DNA of 64,000 nucleotides from Ganoderma boninense. Taxonomy: Eukaryota; Basidiomycota; Agaricomycetes; Polyporales; Polyporaceae. The notes below the pieces were generated by a model. That model searched no databases. It saw only the letters and a program-made list of their open reading frames with translations, and was not told the DNA's origin. Location: positions 372,001 to 436,000 of the forward strand of contig CM035313.1 of assembly GCA_002900995.3 (NCBI GenBank), in the 5' to 3' direction. A program made the position numbers and the translations under genes. Every line of letters begins with the position of its first letter. Within the stretch, counting starts at the first letter, position 1. Positions 47,001 through 58,298 of this stretch are shown piece by piece.

Positions 47001-48125
47001 GTGGTCGGAATCAGCGGAAGAAGTGCGGGGCCGAGTCAAGAGAGAACAACACTCGATGGTTCCTAGTCGATTGCCGCTTACCGCTCGCATAGGAATCGTC
47101 GGCTGCGGGGCCCGCTGAAGGCTACACACGAGAAAACTGGAGTGCAAATGGGCACAGCGCATCCCTCACCGAGCAGGACGAGGCCTGACAAGGCACTCTC
47201 CACCAGCGCGCCCTCTGAACGACACTCCATACGATTGAGCACTCACGAACGACCCTGAATGCCTGGAGAAGTGGCCTTAGAGCGGTCAGAAGCCCCATGC
47301 TCTACAGTCGTTTGCAAAACGATAGACTCTTGGCGCAGTGGGCGCGAATGAATTGCGTCCATCCTTCTACAGGCAAAGGTCGTCCAACAAGGTGTGGGGG
47401 ACACAGAACTGCCTTCTATGGCCCCGCACAACCACTTCCATTATCCATTTGCAAACATTTGCAAACAGCGATAAGGCAGGAGCTGCCCGAAAGCTTGCCT
47501 TGGCTCGGAACAACCTGAGACGACTACCCAGGATGTCAGGGAAGCTCGATGTCTCTTAGGAGTGCTCGCCGGGCTGATGTATGATGTTGGGAAATGTGGA
47601 GGGGTCGCGCGGCAGCACTCGTCTTTCTTCGGGACCGAGTGAGCATCGCCAACGGTATTGGCAATGACATCCAGCTTGACCGTCGCGCATATACGCGACT
47701 CTCTTCCCGACAACTCGACTCTACGAGTCCTGCCGCGCGACTGAGGCGTCGTATCCGACGGCACCGTCCCTCCAGAGAGGCGAGAAACCCACGGTGGCTC
47801 CGACCCGAGCAGCAATCGACGAGGAACAACCGACGCATTCTCTCTCCGAATCGAATCGAGAAGCATACACGCACCTCGCCTTGTCCTTCGCGTACTCCTT
47901 CAGGCGCTCCTGCATGCGGGGCCCGTCGCCATGTAGGAAGTCGTCGACGGCGCGCTTGGTCTCCTCGTGCTCCCGCGGGTCCTGGAGGCCCTCGAGCGCG
48001 CGGAGGTAGCGGCGGCACGTCTCCTCGAGCGGGGGGATCGGGAGTCGCGGGAGCTCGCCCTGGCGCGCGAACGTGCGCGACTCGTGCGGGTGCGTCTCGA
48101 ACCTCGTCACCGGGCTCACTGTCAT
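44069..48125 (-). CDS. Carnitine O-acetyltransferase
   Basis: A many-exon gene that transfers acetyl groups between CoA and carnitine. It opens MTVSPVTRFETHPHESRTF, LPRLPIPPLEETCRRYL in exon 1 (47875-48125). An 18-nt microexon (46935-46952, YIEEFW) and YESYLSHSDPVVLALNPFF follow. Core motifs are MRGIPLDMDQYTRLFGTAR, GCKMEPHGDSRHVVVL, NRWYDKLQIIVCADG and the catalytic His in INFEHTGVDGHTVLR. The C-terminal lobe has ECSQGLGQDR and ends TGKIIPLAEY. There is no peroxisomal SKL-type tripeptide and no clear mitochondrial presequence, so a cytosolic (Yat/FacC-like) form is likely. Intron 1 is 922 bp while the others are short. An extended pyrimidine tract (minus strand, 46840-46885) precedes the acceptor of intron 2. 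Confidence 0.92.
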
Positions 48126-49253
48126 CGCGGGTAGGAGGCGGGTATTGGGAGGTATTGGGCGGGGCTGGGCACAGGCAGGGGAAGGTGGGTGTGTGGTATG
48201 CGGGGCCCCGCGGGGTATGTGAAGGGACGGAGGACGGGGCTCGGGGGAAGGGTCGAGAGGGGACGAGAAGGCGGCAGCCGAGGCTATAAAGCGTATGTGG
48301 TGACCAGGTACCTCGCAGGGCCCCAAATGTGGATGCGGAGAGATGCGGGGCAGGGCGCTGTACCGAGCGAAGTCTGCGGAATCATCATCGAGCCTCTGTA
48401 TGGGCGATCTTGGCAAGAGATCCCGTCCTCCGGGCTGATTGTAATTGCGATAGCGAGGCTATCCACAGCGAGCGGGACTCCTTCATGCTCCGGAACGTTG
48501 ACTAAGGTTTGTCGTCGCGTTCTGGGCGGCGTGGGGCGCAGCGCTAGAGAGTTCCGAGTGGCCACCGTCCGCGTTCGGAAATGCGAGACGACGGGAGGAG
48601 ACAGGACGACGTGAGTGGGAAACCGGAATCCGGGCCCGGATTGAGCGCGGAGGAAGCGAGTCCCCGTCCCCGTGACACTGAAGCAACATCGCGGCCTTCC
48701 CCGAGATTGACGATTCCGAAGCCGGGACCACCGGGTAAACGTGAAACAGCTATACTAAACGCTTTCAAGTTTTCCTGCTGCTTTCCTTCCGCTCAGTTCG
48801 AGACGACGGGGCTCCAAGCACCATACGGATTACAGATTACACAGGTGGGGCAGATGTACGGACATGCTTATAATACAGTGCGTCGGTTCCGAGATTCCAC
48901 AAACTGCTGCGGCTGATCCAGACGACGATAACAACCTCGGTCGCGATCTCGAGCTCTTTGTCCGATGTCGTCCCCGCTGGATCATGGATGGTATCATCCA
49001 TGGGGTCGTTGGGTCCGCGACCATGGCCATTGGTCCCCACTCCACCCGTAGATTGCGCCGCATCCACCTGGGAGTGCGCTAAGGAAGGAGTGGCGTCAGT
49101 GGAAGCTCGGAGAACGGTGTGGCACCAGGCGAGGCATCCCCCTGCACGGTCGGGACCCAGCGTTGGGAGTCGGAAGACGGAATGCTCACCTGCTCAAAGA
49201 AATAGAACCGCTAGCGGGGGCGCTAGTCACCCAGCCCAACCGTTCTAAAAGAA
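48126..49253. other. Region without a confident gene
   Basis: Upstream of carnitine acetyltransferase and downstream of a small minus-strand gene. Overlapping short frames on both strands at 48830-49080 could not be decided. Nothing recognisable. Confidence 0.4.
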
Positions 49254-49653
49254 TCACTCCGCGTCGATCATCTCGTCAAATATGCGCTCGTAATCGTCCG
49301 CTTTCCGCTCAGAATCCGACCTGGGCGCGTCCGGTGCCGGTGAGGAGGACGGTTCCGGCGAGAGCGAGTTGTCCCGGGAATACGACGGCGACGAGCTCGG
49401 CGTGGAAGCCTGTGGAACGTGGTCAGGACGAGCTCGGGATCGCACGCGACACGACTGTAGGGCGGGGACGTACGGAGGACCGGGCAGGGGCCCGGGTGGT
49501 TAGGCGAATTAGGCCCTGCGGAATCGCGGAAGCCGGAGAAGACGGCAGTGCCTTGTCGACGCCCTCCTTCGCCATGGACATTTTCGGATTCGAGATGCCT
49601 GGGACGTTGTAGTATGGACAGAGGAAAACTTCCGGGTTGCTGTAGCGCTGCAT
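49254..49653 (-). CDS. Hypothetical small protein
   Basis: Two exons on the minus strand joined across a GTACGT...CCACAG intron at the end of APARSS. The product starts MQRYSNPEVFLCPYYNVPG, continues NPKMSMAKEGVDKALPSS and ends in an acidic tail, ERKADDYERIFDEMIDAE, after a Ser/Pro-rich stretch. Length is about 110 aa. I recognise no family. The frame extends a few codons upstream of the chosen Met (LNHTSLRAD), so this could be the 3' part of a longer gene that includes the exons at 49750-50712. Confidence 0.5.
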
Positions 49654-49749
49654 GTCGGCTCGGAGGGATGTGTGGTTGAGGGAGTGTGTATGACCAGCAG
49701 AACGAGTGGCAGTGAAAAAAAGTCAAGTGTCCCAAAGAACTACAGGTCT

Positions 49750-50712
49750 TCATCCTGGGTTTATATATGCTGGATGTATGAACGCTTTGCCGTCGATATT
49801 CAACTGCACGGACGTCTTTGGTTGGACAAAGGGTGGCACGCCGCTTTGGGAGAGGCTGATGTCCACGACCACAAAGCCGGAGTCAGCCGGCTCGGCAACC
49901 GCGCTCAAAGAGGATGTGGCCTTGGCCGGCAGTGCGCACCTACCATATTCGTGTGGGTGCGTTTGCCTGGATACCACGTCGTTGGCTGGATAAGTTTTCT
50001 GAAGTTATTGGATCAAAGGATGCAGATGTAAATAATAAGTGTTTGTGGGAAAGACGAACCTCAATTGTCCACTCCTCTGGTTGATTGGCAGCCTGAAATT
50101 CACGATAAAAGTTTTCGCGACTATGGATTTATCGGGCAGAACGACCAAGCTTTCTAACCGCACAAAAACACCGAAACAACAGACAGAGTATTACTTATGT
50201 GCGAGCGAGTGGTGACGCCCAGCGGTGCTCAGCTGTCGCTTAGCCTGCGGGAGAAGTATCGCAGACTATATGCGCGAGAATGTGATACGAAAATAATAGA
50301 AAAAGGTAGCACAAAGGGAGAAAAAGGACAGAGAAGAGGGGGAAGGGTGAGAAACTACAAGGCGACTCTGGTCACGGCCAAATCGTCGTGCCGACGACTA
50401 GGGCAGTCCGAAGGGGGAATAGAGACTTACCAACAGGAGCAAGCTGGGCTTGGTAGCGGTTATGCGAGGATATCTTCCCCAGGACGCCGTCTTCTGTGGA
50501 GCTGGCATACTTTGTGTTTTGTTTGTGCATGAAAAGACGGGTCGTCCGGGAAGTTGGTGACGCCAGACTGTCTGCTAACATGGGCGAAGCTGACTGCAGA
50601 GTGAAGCGGGCCATGAGGGCGCCGAGAACACGTCGAGGGAAGACGCGGTCCTTGGCCGTGTTCACGGCCGCGATGTATGTATTCGCCTCGTTCGTTGAGC
50701 TTGCTCAGTGGC
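49750..50712 (-). CDS. Putative multi-exon gene of unknown function (model incomplete)
   Basis: Three coding-looking minus-strand blocks carry plausible splice sites. Block 1 runs from about 50700 to 50431 (NEANTYIAAVNTAKDRVFPRR ... KISSHNRYQAQLAPV) and ends at a perfect GTAAGT donor. Block 2, 50060-50092, is AANQPEEWTIE. Block 3, 49750 to about 50005, starts KTYPANDVVSRQTHPHEYG and contains VVVDISLSQSGVPPFVQPK before the stop. Blocks 2 and 3 join in phase, but blocks 1 and 2 do not with the obvious sites, and no start codon was settled. The family is unknown. Confidence 0.4.
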
Positions 50713-53149
50713 ATGGTGGAAGACTGACGTTAATTTGATGGAGCAGTAAACCGAGACTCTGTGTTTCTGGACACAGTACGTAGGTCCAAGCATGCGCCGG
50801 CGGGAGGGACGCAGCCTCGCGAACAAAACTCAAGTTGTCAGCACATGAAAAGAGACTGTCATGCGATGCCATGTCGAACGGAGACGGTCTTTTTGCATTT
50901 AACGGGGTGCTTACCGCTTACTGCTCGCTCTCGTCCGGAGAGTCGATCGATCATCCTGTCTCTAGAGCGAACTCGGGAGACAAGTTGAAGGCCGGTCACG
51001 GTGAGACGATCACAAGGTATGGCCTTGTTCGCGCCTTTGGTAAGTTTGAGGGCATTCTTGACCGTTGGTCTGAGTGCGTGGGCTGTATAGTTGAACAGCA
51101 CAGCTTCGACAAGTACTCAATCACAAGCCGGTCGCCGTGTGCGCACTAAGTTGTCGTCAGCGGCGCAATGAAAAAGTGTCGTGCGTAGTACACACACGAA
51201 TCTGATGATGGTGATCGAAGGATCGGTCGGCCACACCTGCTACAAGATGCGATCTCATTCTTGCTACACAAGTACCTCAGCCTCGCGTCGCCTTCGTCCG
51301 GGCTATGGTTTAGAAAGTTTTCAATGGGGAAGCTCGGCAGACAGCGACCACGGCCCTGACGAGCACTGATGCGCCTGATGTTTATTTCCTCCCGCCCAAT
51401 CAGCGAGAATCAGCGAGGTCGGCTATGTTGGAATTTGTCATAGCGCAGTTGTCAGGAGGATCACAGCCAAGGTCGCGACACAGCATGCGCGTGCGATACA
51501 GCAGGCCGTCTGAGACCGCGGCGTTGACTACGAACTTGCTTGTGATTAACGAGGCCTGAACGGAGGTGGTCAAGCAACGGTCCGCGGAAGGACGCGGTCA
51601 AGGTGTAGACCTGAGTTTTGCGAAGAGAGAGGCGACGGCGGCGGCAATCTGCCACCTCGAGAGGAGTCGGTGCGCACTCCGGGTCGCAGCGCGCACAGCG
51701 CACTCATTATCGCAAGCCCGCTGCCGGGCAACCCACTGCAGCCCATCGCCGCTGCGCTCGCACGCACCGCCGCGCCTGCCTATCACCCCGCCCATTCGCA
51801 TCCATTTACCCATTTACCCGGGACGTCCGAGGGGCGGTCTGTGCGTGGCTGGGTGTGTAGCGGCCAAGTAGCGGCCGGTCCACATGGGCAGCGGGAGAGG
51901 AGCGCTCGACGCCGTCCAATTTCTGCTCGGATTCGCATTCGTAAAGGCCGCGTCTCTGGCGCACGGTCGGGACTCAGGCGCAGCCTGAACCTTCTTTCTC
52001 GCCCTCCTCCTCCGCGCTGCGCTCCTCTTATCCCTCTCTCTCGCTTGACGACCCCGTCCTGGCCTTGCATATTCGCCCCCGAGCTCGCTGCTGGCGCCAT
52101 CTCAGGCTTCAGGCTCAGGGGAGCTACGTGGTGCAATGCTCCCGCTCGCCCTCCTCCCCCTCGAGCTCCTCCTGGTCGGGCTCGTGGTCGCCGAATCTGT
52201 GCGCTTCTCCCATCTCCGTGCGAAGACAATGGCTGACTCGTGTCCTCGCGTACCCCGGACTCCATGGATGCAGCAGGCACAGTGTGACCGTGATGGGCTA
52301 GGCGACAAGGTGAGCCTCACTGCATACATATGACGCGTTGTGTGAATGAGGGAGGTGTTGGCTGGTGCTGGGTCGCGTGTCGCTCGTCGATCGCGGTCTT
52401 GAACCTGTCTTTCGGTTGCGGTTTGGGTCAGGACCGAGAGAGAGCGCATAGTGCCGCCGTCGATCGTCGAGGCACTGGGCTCGAGGCCCTTGGTCCAGCG
52501 GTGCCTGCCACGGCCGATCCTCGTACATGCGACCGCCATGCGCGATGTGTCTCACGATCACGAACTCGCGTGCGCCGTCTCTCGTTCACCTTCAACTCCA
52601 CGGGACGATGGGGCTGCTGCTGCGAAGGGCGTAAAAGCATTCGCCCTTCCTTTGCTTTCCACGGCAGGCAATGACGGTTTTTATGCTGTCCCGCGGCACA
52701 TATCAGAGGATGAAAACAGTCGGAATATCCTCAACATCCTTTGCCGCAGCCTTCTATTATAAGCCTGTCGTCAAGCAGAGCTTGCTGTGAAGGACTAGTA
52801 ACCGTTTTAGAAGGGGTCTTACAGTTGCTGCGGCGAAGAAGGGTCACGAACTTATTTGCATCCTATTCTCTACAGTTCCTCTTCCTGCATGCTGAATATG
52901 CTGGTTTGCATCGGACGCGTGGTTTCCATTGACCTCCTAGTCGCAGGTAGTAGTCGCAACGCTTCTCAAACTCGATGTCACAGACTGGGACAGCTCTGTG
53001 GCCCCGTCTGTGACAGGAGACGATCCATTGAGCATCTCACAAGGGCATTACCCATTGGCTATTGTGCCGTTTTCATGGGTCCTTTTTTATTTATCTGAAC
53101 TTATCCCGGTCGCTTCTGGTCGTTGAACTGAAAAGCCCCCATTTTTCAG
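50713..53149. other. Region without a confident gene
   Basis: Frames of 80-190 codons occur on both strands around 51566-52560. They overlap one another in arginine- and proline-rich composition typical of chance frames in GC-rich DNA. No tRNA, transposase or known domain was seen. Confidence 0.4.
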
Positions 53150-55016
53150 CTCAACAACCACCTCGGTCAGACACCATGTACTGTCGTGACTCAGATCCAG
53201 ACAGCTTGCGAGAATCGCAGTAAGTTTTCATCGCCATCATTAACATTATGCTGGAATGAATACATGCTTTAGACGATGCCGTCACGCAACATTGTAACTG
53301 GTGAGTGTTGAGAGCGTATACCTGGCCCGATGCTCCTGCGAAGATCATCGTAAAATCGCTGGTGAAGCCGTTCATCATGATTTTACCTGTCTCTACAGTC
53401 CACCGGGCGGAATATCCAGTTTTTCTTCTGGTAAAAGCGCAGGATATTGTGCTAACGATCCACCAGCAATACGGTGTACTACAATGTCTGGGCTGCCTGC
53501 GCGGCGTGCAACGGGAGCACGCAGCCTACCTGGGCAGACTGGGCAGACAATAATGGATGCAAATCCCGCCAGGCCTCTTTTCCTCCACAAGTGCAGTTCG
53601 ATAACGGCGTGATCCCCAACTGGGCGAGCCAGAACCTCACCTCCAATGGCGACTTCAACCTCAACGCGGTCCTGCAAACCAGTAAGCACCCCACGCGACG
53701 ACTCCTACGTAACATCCGTCTCACGACAGGAATAACCTCGTCAAGCGCCTCAAAAGGGCTTGTCCAGGCCTGCGCAGATCGCCGTGCCAATCGCGGCCGC
53801 AGTGGGCGTGGCCGTCCTCGCTGGCCTGCTGTTCTGGTGGTACCGGAGACGAAAATGGCGGCGCCAGAGGAATGCGCGCATGAGGCCGCTCTCGGATGGA
53901 TGGCTCTCCTCTCCGCGACAGTGGCTCAATGACCTTTGGCTCAGGGCGCACTCGACACGCCTCAAGACGTCCAAGAAGGAGGCGAGCTGGGAGATCGACG
54001 ACGAAGAACAGTACAGCTGGCGCTCGGCCTACCGCGACCCGTACTCGCCCCCTGCTCGCTCGCAAATGCACGAACTGGGCGCAGTGCGGCCGTCCCATAA
54101 CCGCGAGGCGTCGAACTCGACGCTCCTGTCTCACATCGAGTTCCCGACCGTGCACCGAGTGCCAACGTTCCTCGAACGTTTCATCAAGTTCAAGGACGGG
54201 ATCAGGAAGAGCGCAACCTACAAGGCGAAGTACGTGTCTGCGATATCGCCGGACCATACGTTTCGCATCGACGGTTCGGCGGCGGATTCACCTGTCGTAA
54301 AGAAGTTCGACGATCACGCGCGTGATGAGACCACACCGCACTCCAAGTCCAGCTCCGACCCACAACCTTCTTTCCAGCCACATCGTGTAAGCACCGTACG
54401 CGAAGAGGAAGAAGATACCCCAGGGGGGACACCAGTCATCGTGGATCGGGCCGACTTGCCCATGAACTTGCAGGTCCCGCGGTACCCGGCCGAATTCCCG
54501 AGCGAGGTCCTCGTTATCTCGCGCGACGGCCAAGACTTCGCACTTGACGACATGTCGACGGCCCCTCCCACAAGCCTGCCGACACCCACGGTAGCCCGCC
54601 AGGTGAGCACTTGCGCTTCTCTAACCTTCGTCAGTATCTTCCCCCCCCCCGCCTCGCCTCCTTCCCTGCCTTCGGGCATCCTGCTCTTCTTCCATCCCGC
54701 ACTCCGTCCATTCCTGCCCCCGCGCTCTAACTTTAGGCACCCTAATCACCAAGTCCATCGATGCTGACCCACGTCCTCGTCTTCCTGCTATCCGTTATCG
54801 CAGTCTTCTTCGGTGTACTCGGGTCCGCCGCTGTCGGGGGTGAGCGGGGGAAGCTGGGTCCAGTCCCAGTCCCCCCGCCGCGCGAACACGTCCTCGACCG
54901 TCTCCGGCGCGTATCCGCACGAGCTGCGGCGCGAGTCCGACTTCACAGCGCCACGCTTGCCTGCGCCCCCTCAGTCCCTCTACCCTGCCTCCGACCGTGC
55001 GCTCCTACCGGGGTAG
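53150..55016 (+). CDS. Cysteine-rich single-pass membrane protein (5' exon missing from the model)
   Basis: Recognised exons are 53150-53219 (LNNHLGQTPCTVVTQIQTACEN), 53273-53300 and 53467-53681 (CNCNTVYYNVWAACAACNG, WADWADNNGC), about 53752-54602, and about 54808-55016. The extracellular part is Cys/Trp-rich in the NTVxYNxxxACxxC arrangement common in agaricomycete surface proteins. It is followed by one membrane helix (AVPIAAAVGVAVLAGLLFWW) with a basic stop-transfer (YRRRKWRRQRNARM) and a ~300-residue cytosolic tail rich in Ser/Pro ending SLYPASDRALLPG. The ~205-bp last intron joins ARQ to SSSVYSGPP in phase. The signal-peptide exon must lie upstream of 53150 and was not identified. Function unknown. 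Confidence 0.65.
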
Positions 55017-56970
55017 ACCGCGCACGCGGTGACCATGTCTCGATATGTTGTCCATTATCGCGTCGAACGTCGAACGCCGCTCCAGTACGTCATCCCCGGA
55101 CCGGACTTCCCTCCTCGCCGCGTTGCGCCTTGACTCGCACGCATGATGCCGCCAGACGGGTCGTCGTCATGTCTGAGTGTCAGGCGGCGGCGGCTGCAGT
55201 CGCGGATCCTACTTTGCTATGCGGCGGATTCTCCCCGCTCACGTATATCCATTTCAGGGTGAGTTCAGGATACTTTGGAGGCTGGATTGGATCGGATTGG
55301 ATTAGGTTGGATTGGATTGGGTTCGGGATCAGAATCGGGACGTCCTGCTGTAAGTATGCTGTACCACGCACAGGCCATCATGACCCTGGGATGCCCAATT
55401 TACGAAACGAATTTCCTCCCGCCGCCCTGTGCCGCGCCGCACACGATTGGATATCATGCGGACGTGTAAAGCTTTCAGGACTTTGTAGCAGCCTCAACAG
55501 CACTTAGGACCTACTTACCTACCTATGTAGTACTTGGGGGACAGTGTGGGATGTGGGACGCGCCTTTTACTCCCTAACTTATCCGGATGCTTCTTTACTT
55601 ACTGATCGCCTTTTGCTTTCCTGCCCTGCCTGCACGTTGTACGTTCGCTTTATGGACTCTGTTATGTGATGTGATGTTTCCGCGTCGCTGTACAAGTAGT
55701 ACTAAGTAGTAGTCGATTGCAATGGATACTTACACCGGCACCACACACGTCCGTGGTCGGGCCCAGTCACACCCTAGGCAGCTTGTGCCCTTACCACGTA
55801 GGACTGGAGGATGTATGGTAACTTCAATCTTAAGCTTCATCATTGTTGTGCGCTTTCGGAGGCAACATCATAACTGCTGGGTGTATGATCTGCGGTAATG
55901 TCGAGTCTGCTGTACATGGAAAATGTCGAACATTCTAACAGCCTCGAGCTTTTCCTCTGGCTCGTTTCGAGGCTTCTGAGGGCCCGCGAATGCAACACCG
56001 AGTTACGGCGGAATATATAACATCTGACCACCATAGGGAGGTCAGGGTGCAAACTGACGACCGCGTTGTGGATACAAGGGCCGCTGAACCTATATGACCG
56101 GAAATCTGAGTTTGGCCATGGCCACATCGAAAAATATAGATTTACTAGCAAGGCTTTTAAAAGTCCCGCGTGCACGCAAAAGGAGTAACTCTTGTGAGAC
56201 TTGAGCGCGTAGACGTAACATGACAAAAGGCTTCGCTCCCTGCATATTATATGGTGGGGCAGACACGTTGGTAGTCTGGTTGTGACCAGCAGCTCCGCCC
56301 TCGGACAACGTTCGAGACCGGTGCCGCAATCACCGAGCGTAGCATTGAAATGCATGGTGTTGCGAAATATCTCACCGTTTCGCGCGCATATATGCGGGGT
56401 GCCATGATCACGACGTTCTCTTGTATGCGCATGGTTGAGGAATGGAGTTCCATAGCGGACCTCGAAGCGGGACACAGGCTGTGGACCAGACACATACAAG
56501 AATACCTTGCAGACCTGCGACTCCAATGCATCGGCAACAATCGTGGCGCCGTGTCGATGAGAGGCACGATTTCTGGAGGTATTGGCCTAGACGTGTTTGA
56601 TGTATAAGTTTCTGCCCCGGCCATGAATTTAGATTGAGCTCGAAGGTAGTGACATCAGAGGCAAGCCGTTCATGAAAGTATCGAGCGGCATCGAGCTTTG
56701 AAGCACGTACGAGCACCTGTCCTATCCTCGACCCCCCCTTAAATCTCAGAGGCTTTGCAAATGGCTTCGAAGCGCCTTGCTTCGTTCCCGATGGGTAGAG
56801 ATACTGCGCGTGCCCCCCCGAGAGAAGACTTCATAGGCGATCCTGGGAACGGCAGCACCGAGACAGAAAGCTCACAGTTTCCACTGTTCTGTGCAGCGCC
56901 TCGCATCGTTCCTAGTTGTGAGAAGCTTGTGCAGCAAATTTCGAGTTGAGCAAGCGGAATGACCGAGAAG
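55017..56970. other. Intergenic region
   Basis: Two kilobases without a recognisable gene, apart from a small GGATT microsatellite. A 228-codon minus frame at 55840-56526 has no domain, signal or splice support. Confidence 0.5.
55284..55322. repeat. GGATT microsatellite
   Basis: Degenerate tandem GGATT/GGATC/AGGTT pentamers, about seven units. Confidence 0.8.
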
Positions 56971-56978
56971 TCATTCCG
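56955..56978. terminator. Hairpin spanning the stop codon of Dad4 copy b
   Basis: CGGAATGAC (56955-56963) and GTCATTCCG (56970-56978) form a perfect 9-bp stem with a 6-nt loop. The TGA stop of Dad4 copy b (56971-56973 on the minus strand) lies in the stem. This could act as a 3' mRNA structure; the function is unproven. Confidence 0.5.
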
Positions 56979-57327
56979 ACCGAGCGGCTGCGGTGCGAGT
57001 GGCGTCGAGGTTATATTGAACGTTCTTGCGATACTTGGAGACGAGATCAGCGGCGGTTTTGACGTGCGCGTCGGCCTGGATTATCTCCTGTGGATGGTGA
57101 GTAGGCGAGCGAATACATGTTAGATCGGAAGTACGTGTGGCGGTGGGCATCGAAGCGAAGGACGCGCCTCAAGACAACGGTTAAGTTCAATTATCGCCTC
57201 CGTGCATTTGTCCTAGGTATCGGGCAGGGGTCAGACGGGTTACAAGTACAGAGTAAACGGGGCGTACCGCGTTCTTAATGATGCGTTGTATGAGGACATT
57301 CTGGCGTTCTGCATGCGGGTTCTCCAT
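56971..57327 (-). CDS. DAD4: DASH complex subunit Dad4, copy b
   Basis: Three exons (57268-57327, 57168-57212, 56971-57087) of the same sizes as copy a (60, 45, 117 nt) encode 73 aa. Relative to copy a only three residues differ (one Thr/Ser in DLVSKYR, plus Pro/Ala and Gln/Arg near the C-terminus), against about 25 synonymous codon changes by hand count. Purifying selection on the protein is therefore clear. The second intron starts with GC (GAG|GCGCGT) instead of GT and ends CACAG, so it must splice as a GC-AG intron. The role is the same as copy a: a kinetochore-microtubule coupling subunit. The gene is divergent from FGAM synthase. Confidence 0.88.
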
Positions 57328-58298
57328 GTCGCAGTCTCCGAAGTGGTCTCGCGGTGAAACCGCAGCCTGGAACAAGTATGTCGTTGGAATGCACCTAGTG
57401 GAGGCTGGGCTTAGGCGGGATGCAGCGGGGATGCAGCGAGGGTGCAGGGGACAGATGGTTGAGACGCACGAATCCCAACTCCAATCCCTCACCGCTGCTA
57501 TTGGGCGCTTTTGGCGGGAAGGACCCTAGATAAGATAAGATCAAGTCCCCAGCCCGAAAATGCTTGCAAGTAAGTTTCTTGCTCGATGTCGATCACTTAC
57601 CACAAATTCCTGTTCCTGTGCTCCCCGTTCAGGTATGTAATATTTCACAGGTTTAAACACAACATCGCTCACAAACTCCTTTAGATCCCTGTTCGGCGTT
57701 GTTGAGGCCTAACCGAACGGATATAGAGGTGAGCGAGCTAGCTCTTAGTATGGAGACGGCTGGGAGCTACTGGAGGAAGGCGAAGCAAGAGACCCTGAGT
57801 GGTACTGACTGAGAATCGCTTTGCGAAAATGGACTTGCGAGAATCACCTTTTGGCACCCATAGCCATGGCCGTGGTTTGCCAGGCAGGGAATCCATTTAT
57901 GCATCTGGGCATGGCTTCCGATCCTGAGGATGCGATCGTGCTGACAGTGCGTCCTCCCGAGGTTCGAGCACGATATGGCATCGCTTCAGAATACCCTCAT
58001 CGACGTGCTCGTATTTTTAAAGTGAGTTGTACTTCGTGCACTGCAACGGCCTCCCTCCGCGACTGTAACCCGAGGGCTTGTGGTACTCTGCGCGTCTTTA
58101 AGCTTCTCTGCAAGCCGCCCCAGATTCCAACCTCACCGAGCCAGTATACCACACGCAGTCGAAGGTCTCTTGTACTTGCTGGCCAGACATAAACTCAATA
58201 GATTTATCGCGACAAATAGCTCCTTAACACCTTCCTCTAATCCCCGCTGGATCGCCATAACTGACTATACACGTTATCTGACAATATAAGCAGACGCA
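57328..58298. other. Divergent upstream region of Dad4 copy b and FGAM synthase
   Basis: 970 bp that must hold both promoters. A short run of GCTGCATCCC repeats (minus strand, near 57420-57440) precedes Dad4 copy b. No gene recognised. Confidence 0.5.

Noticed and set aside
55840..56526. 228-codon minus-strand frame
   Set aside because: No domain, signal peptide or splice context; the composition resembles noncoding DNA.
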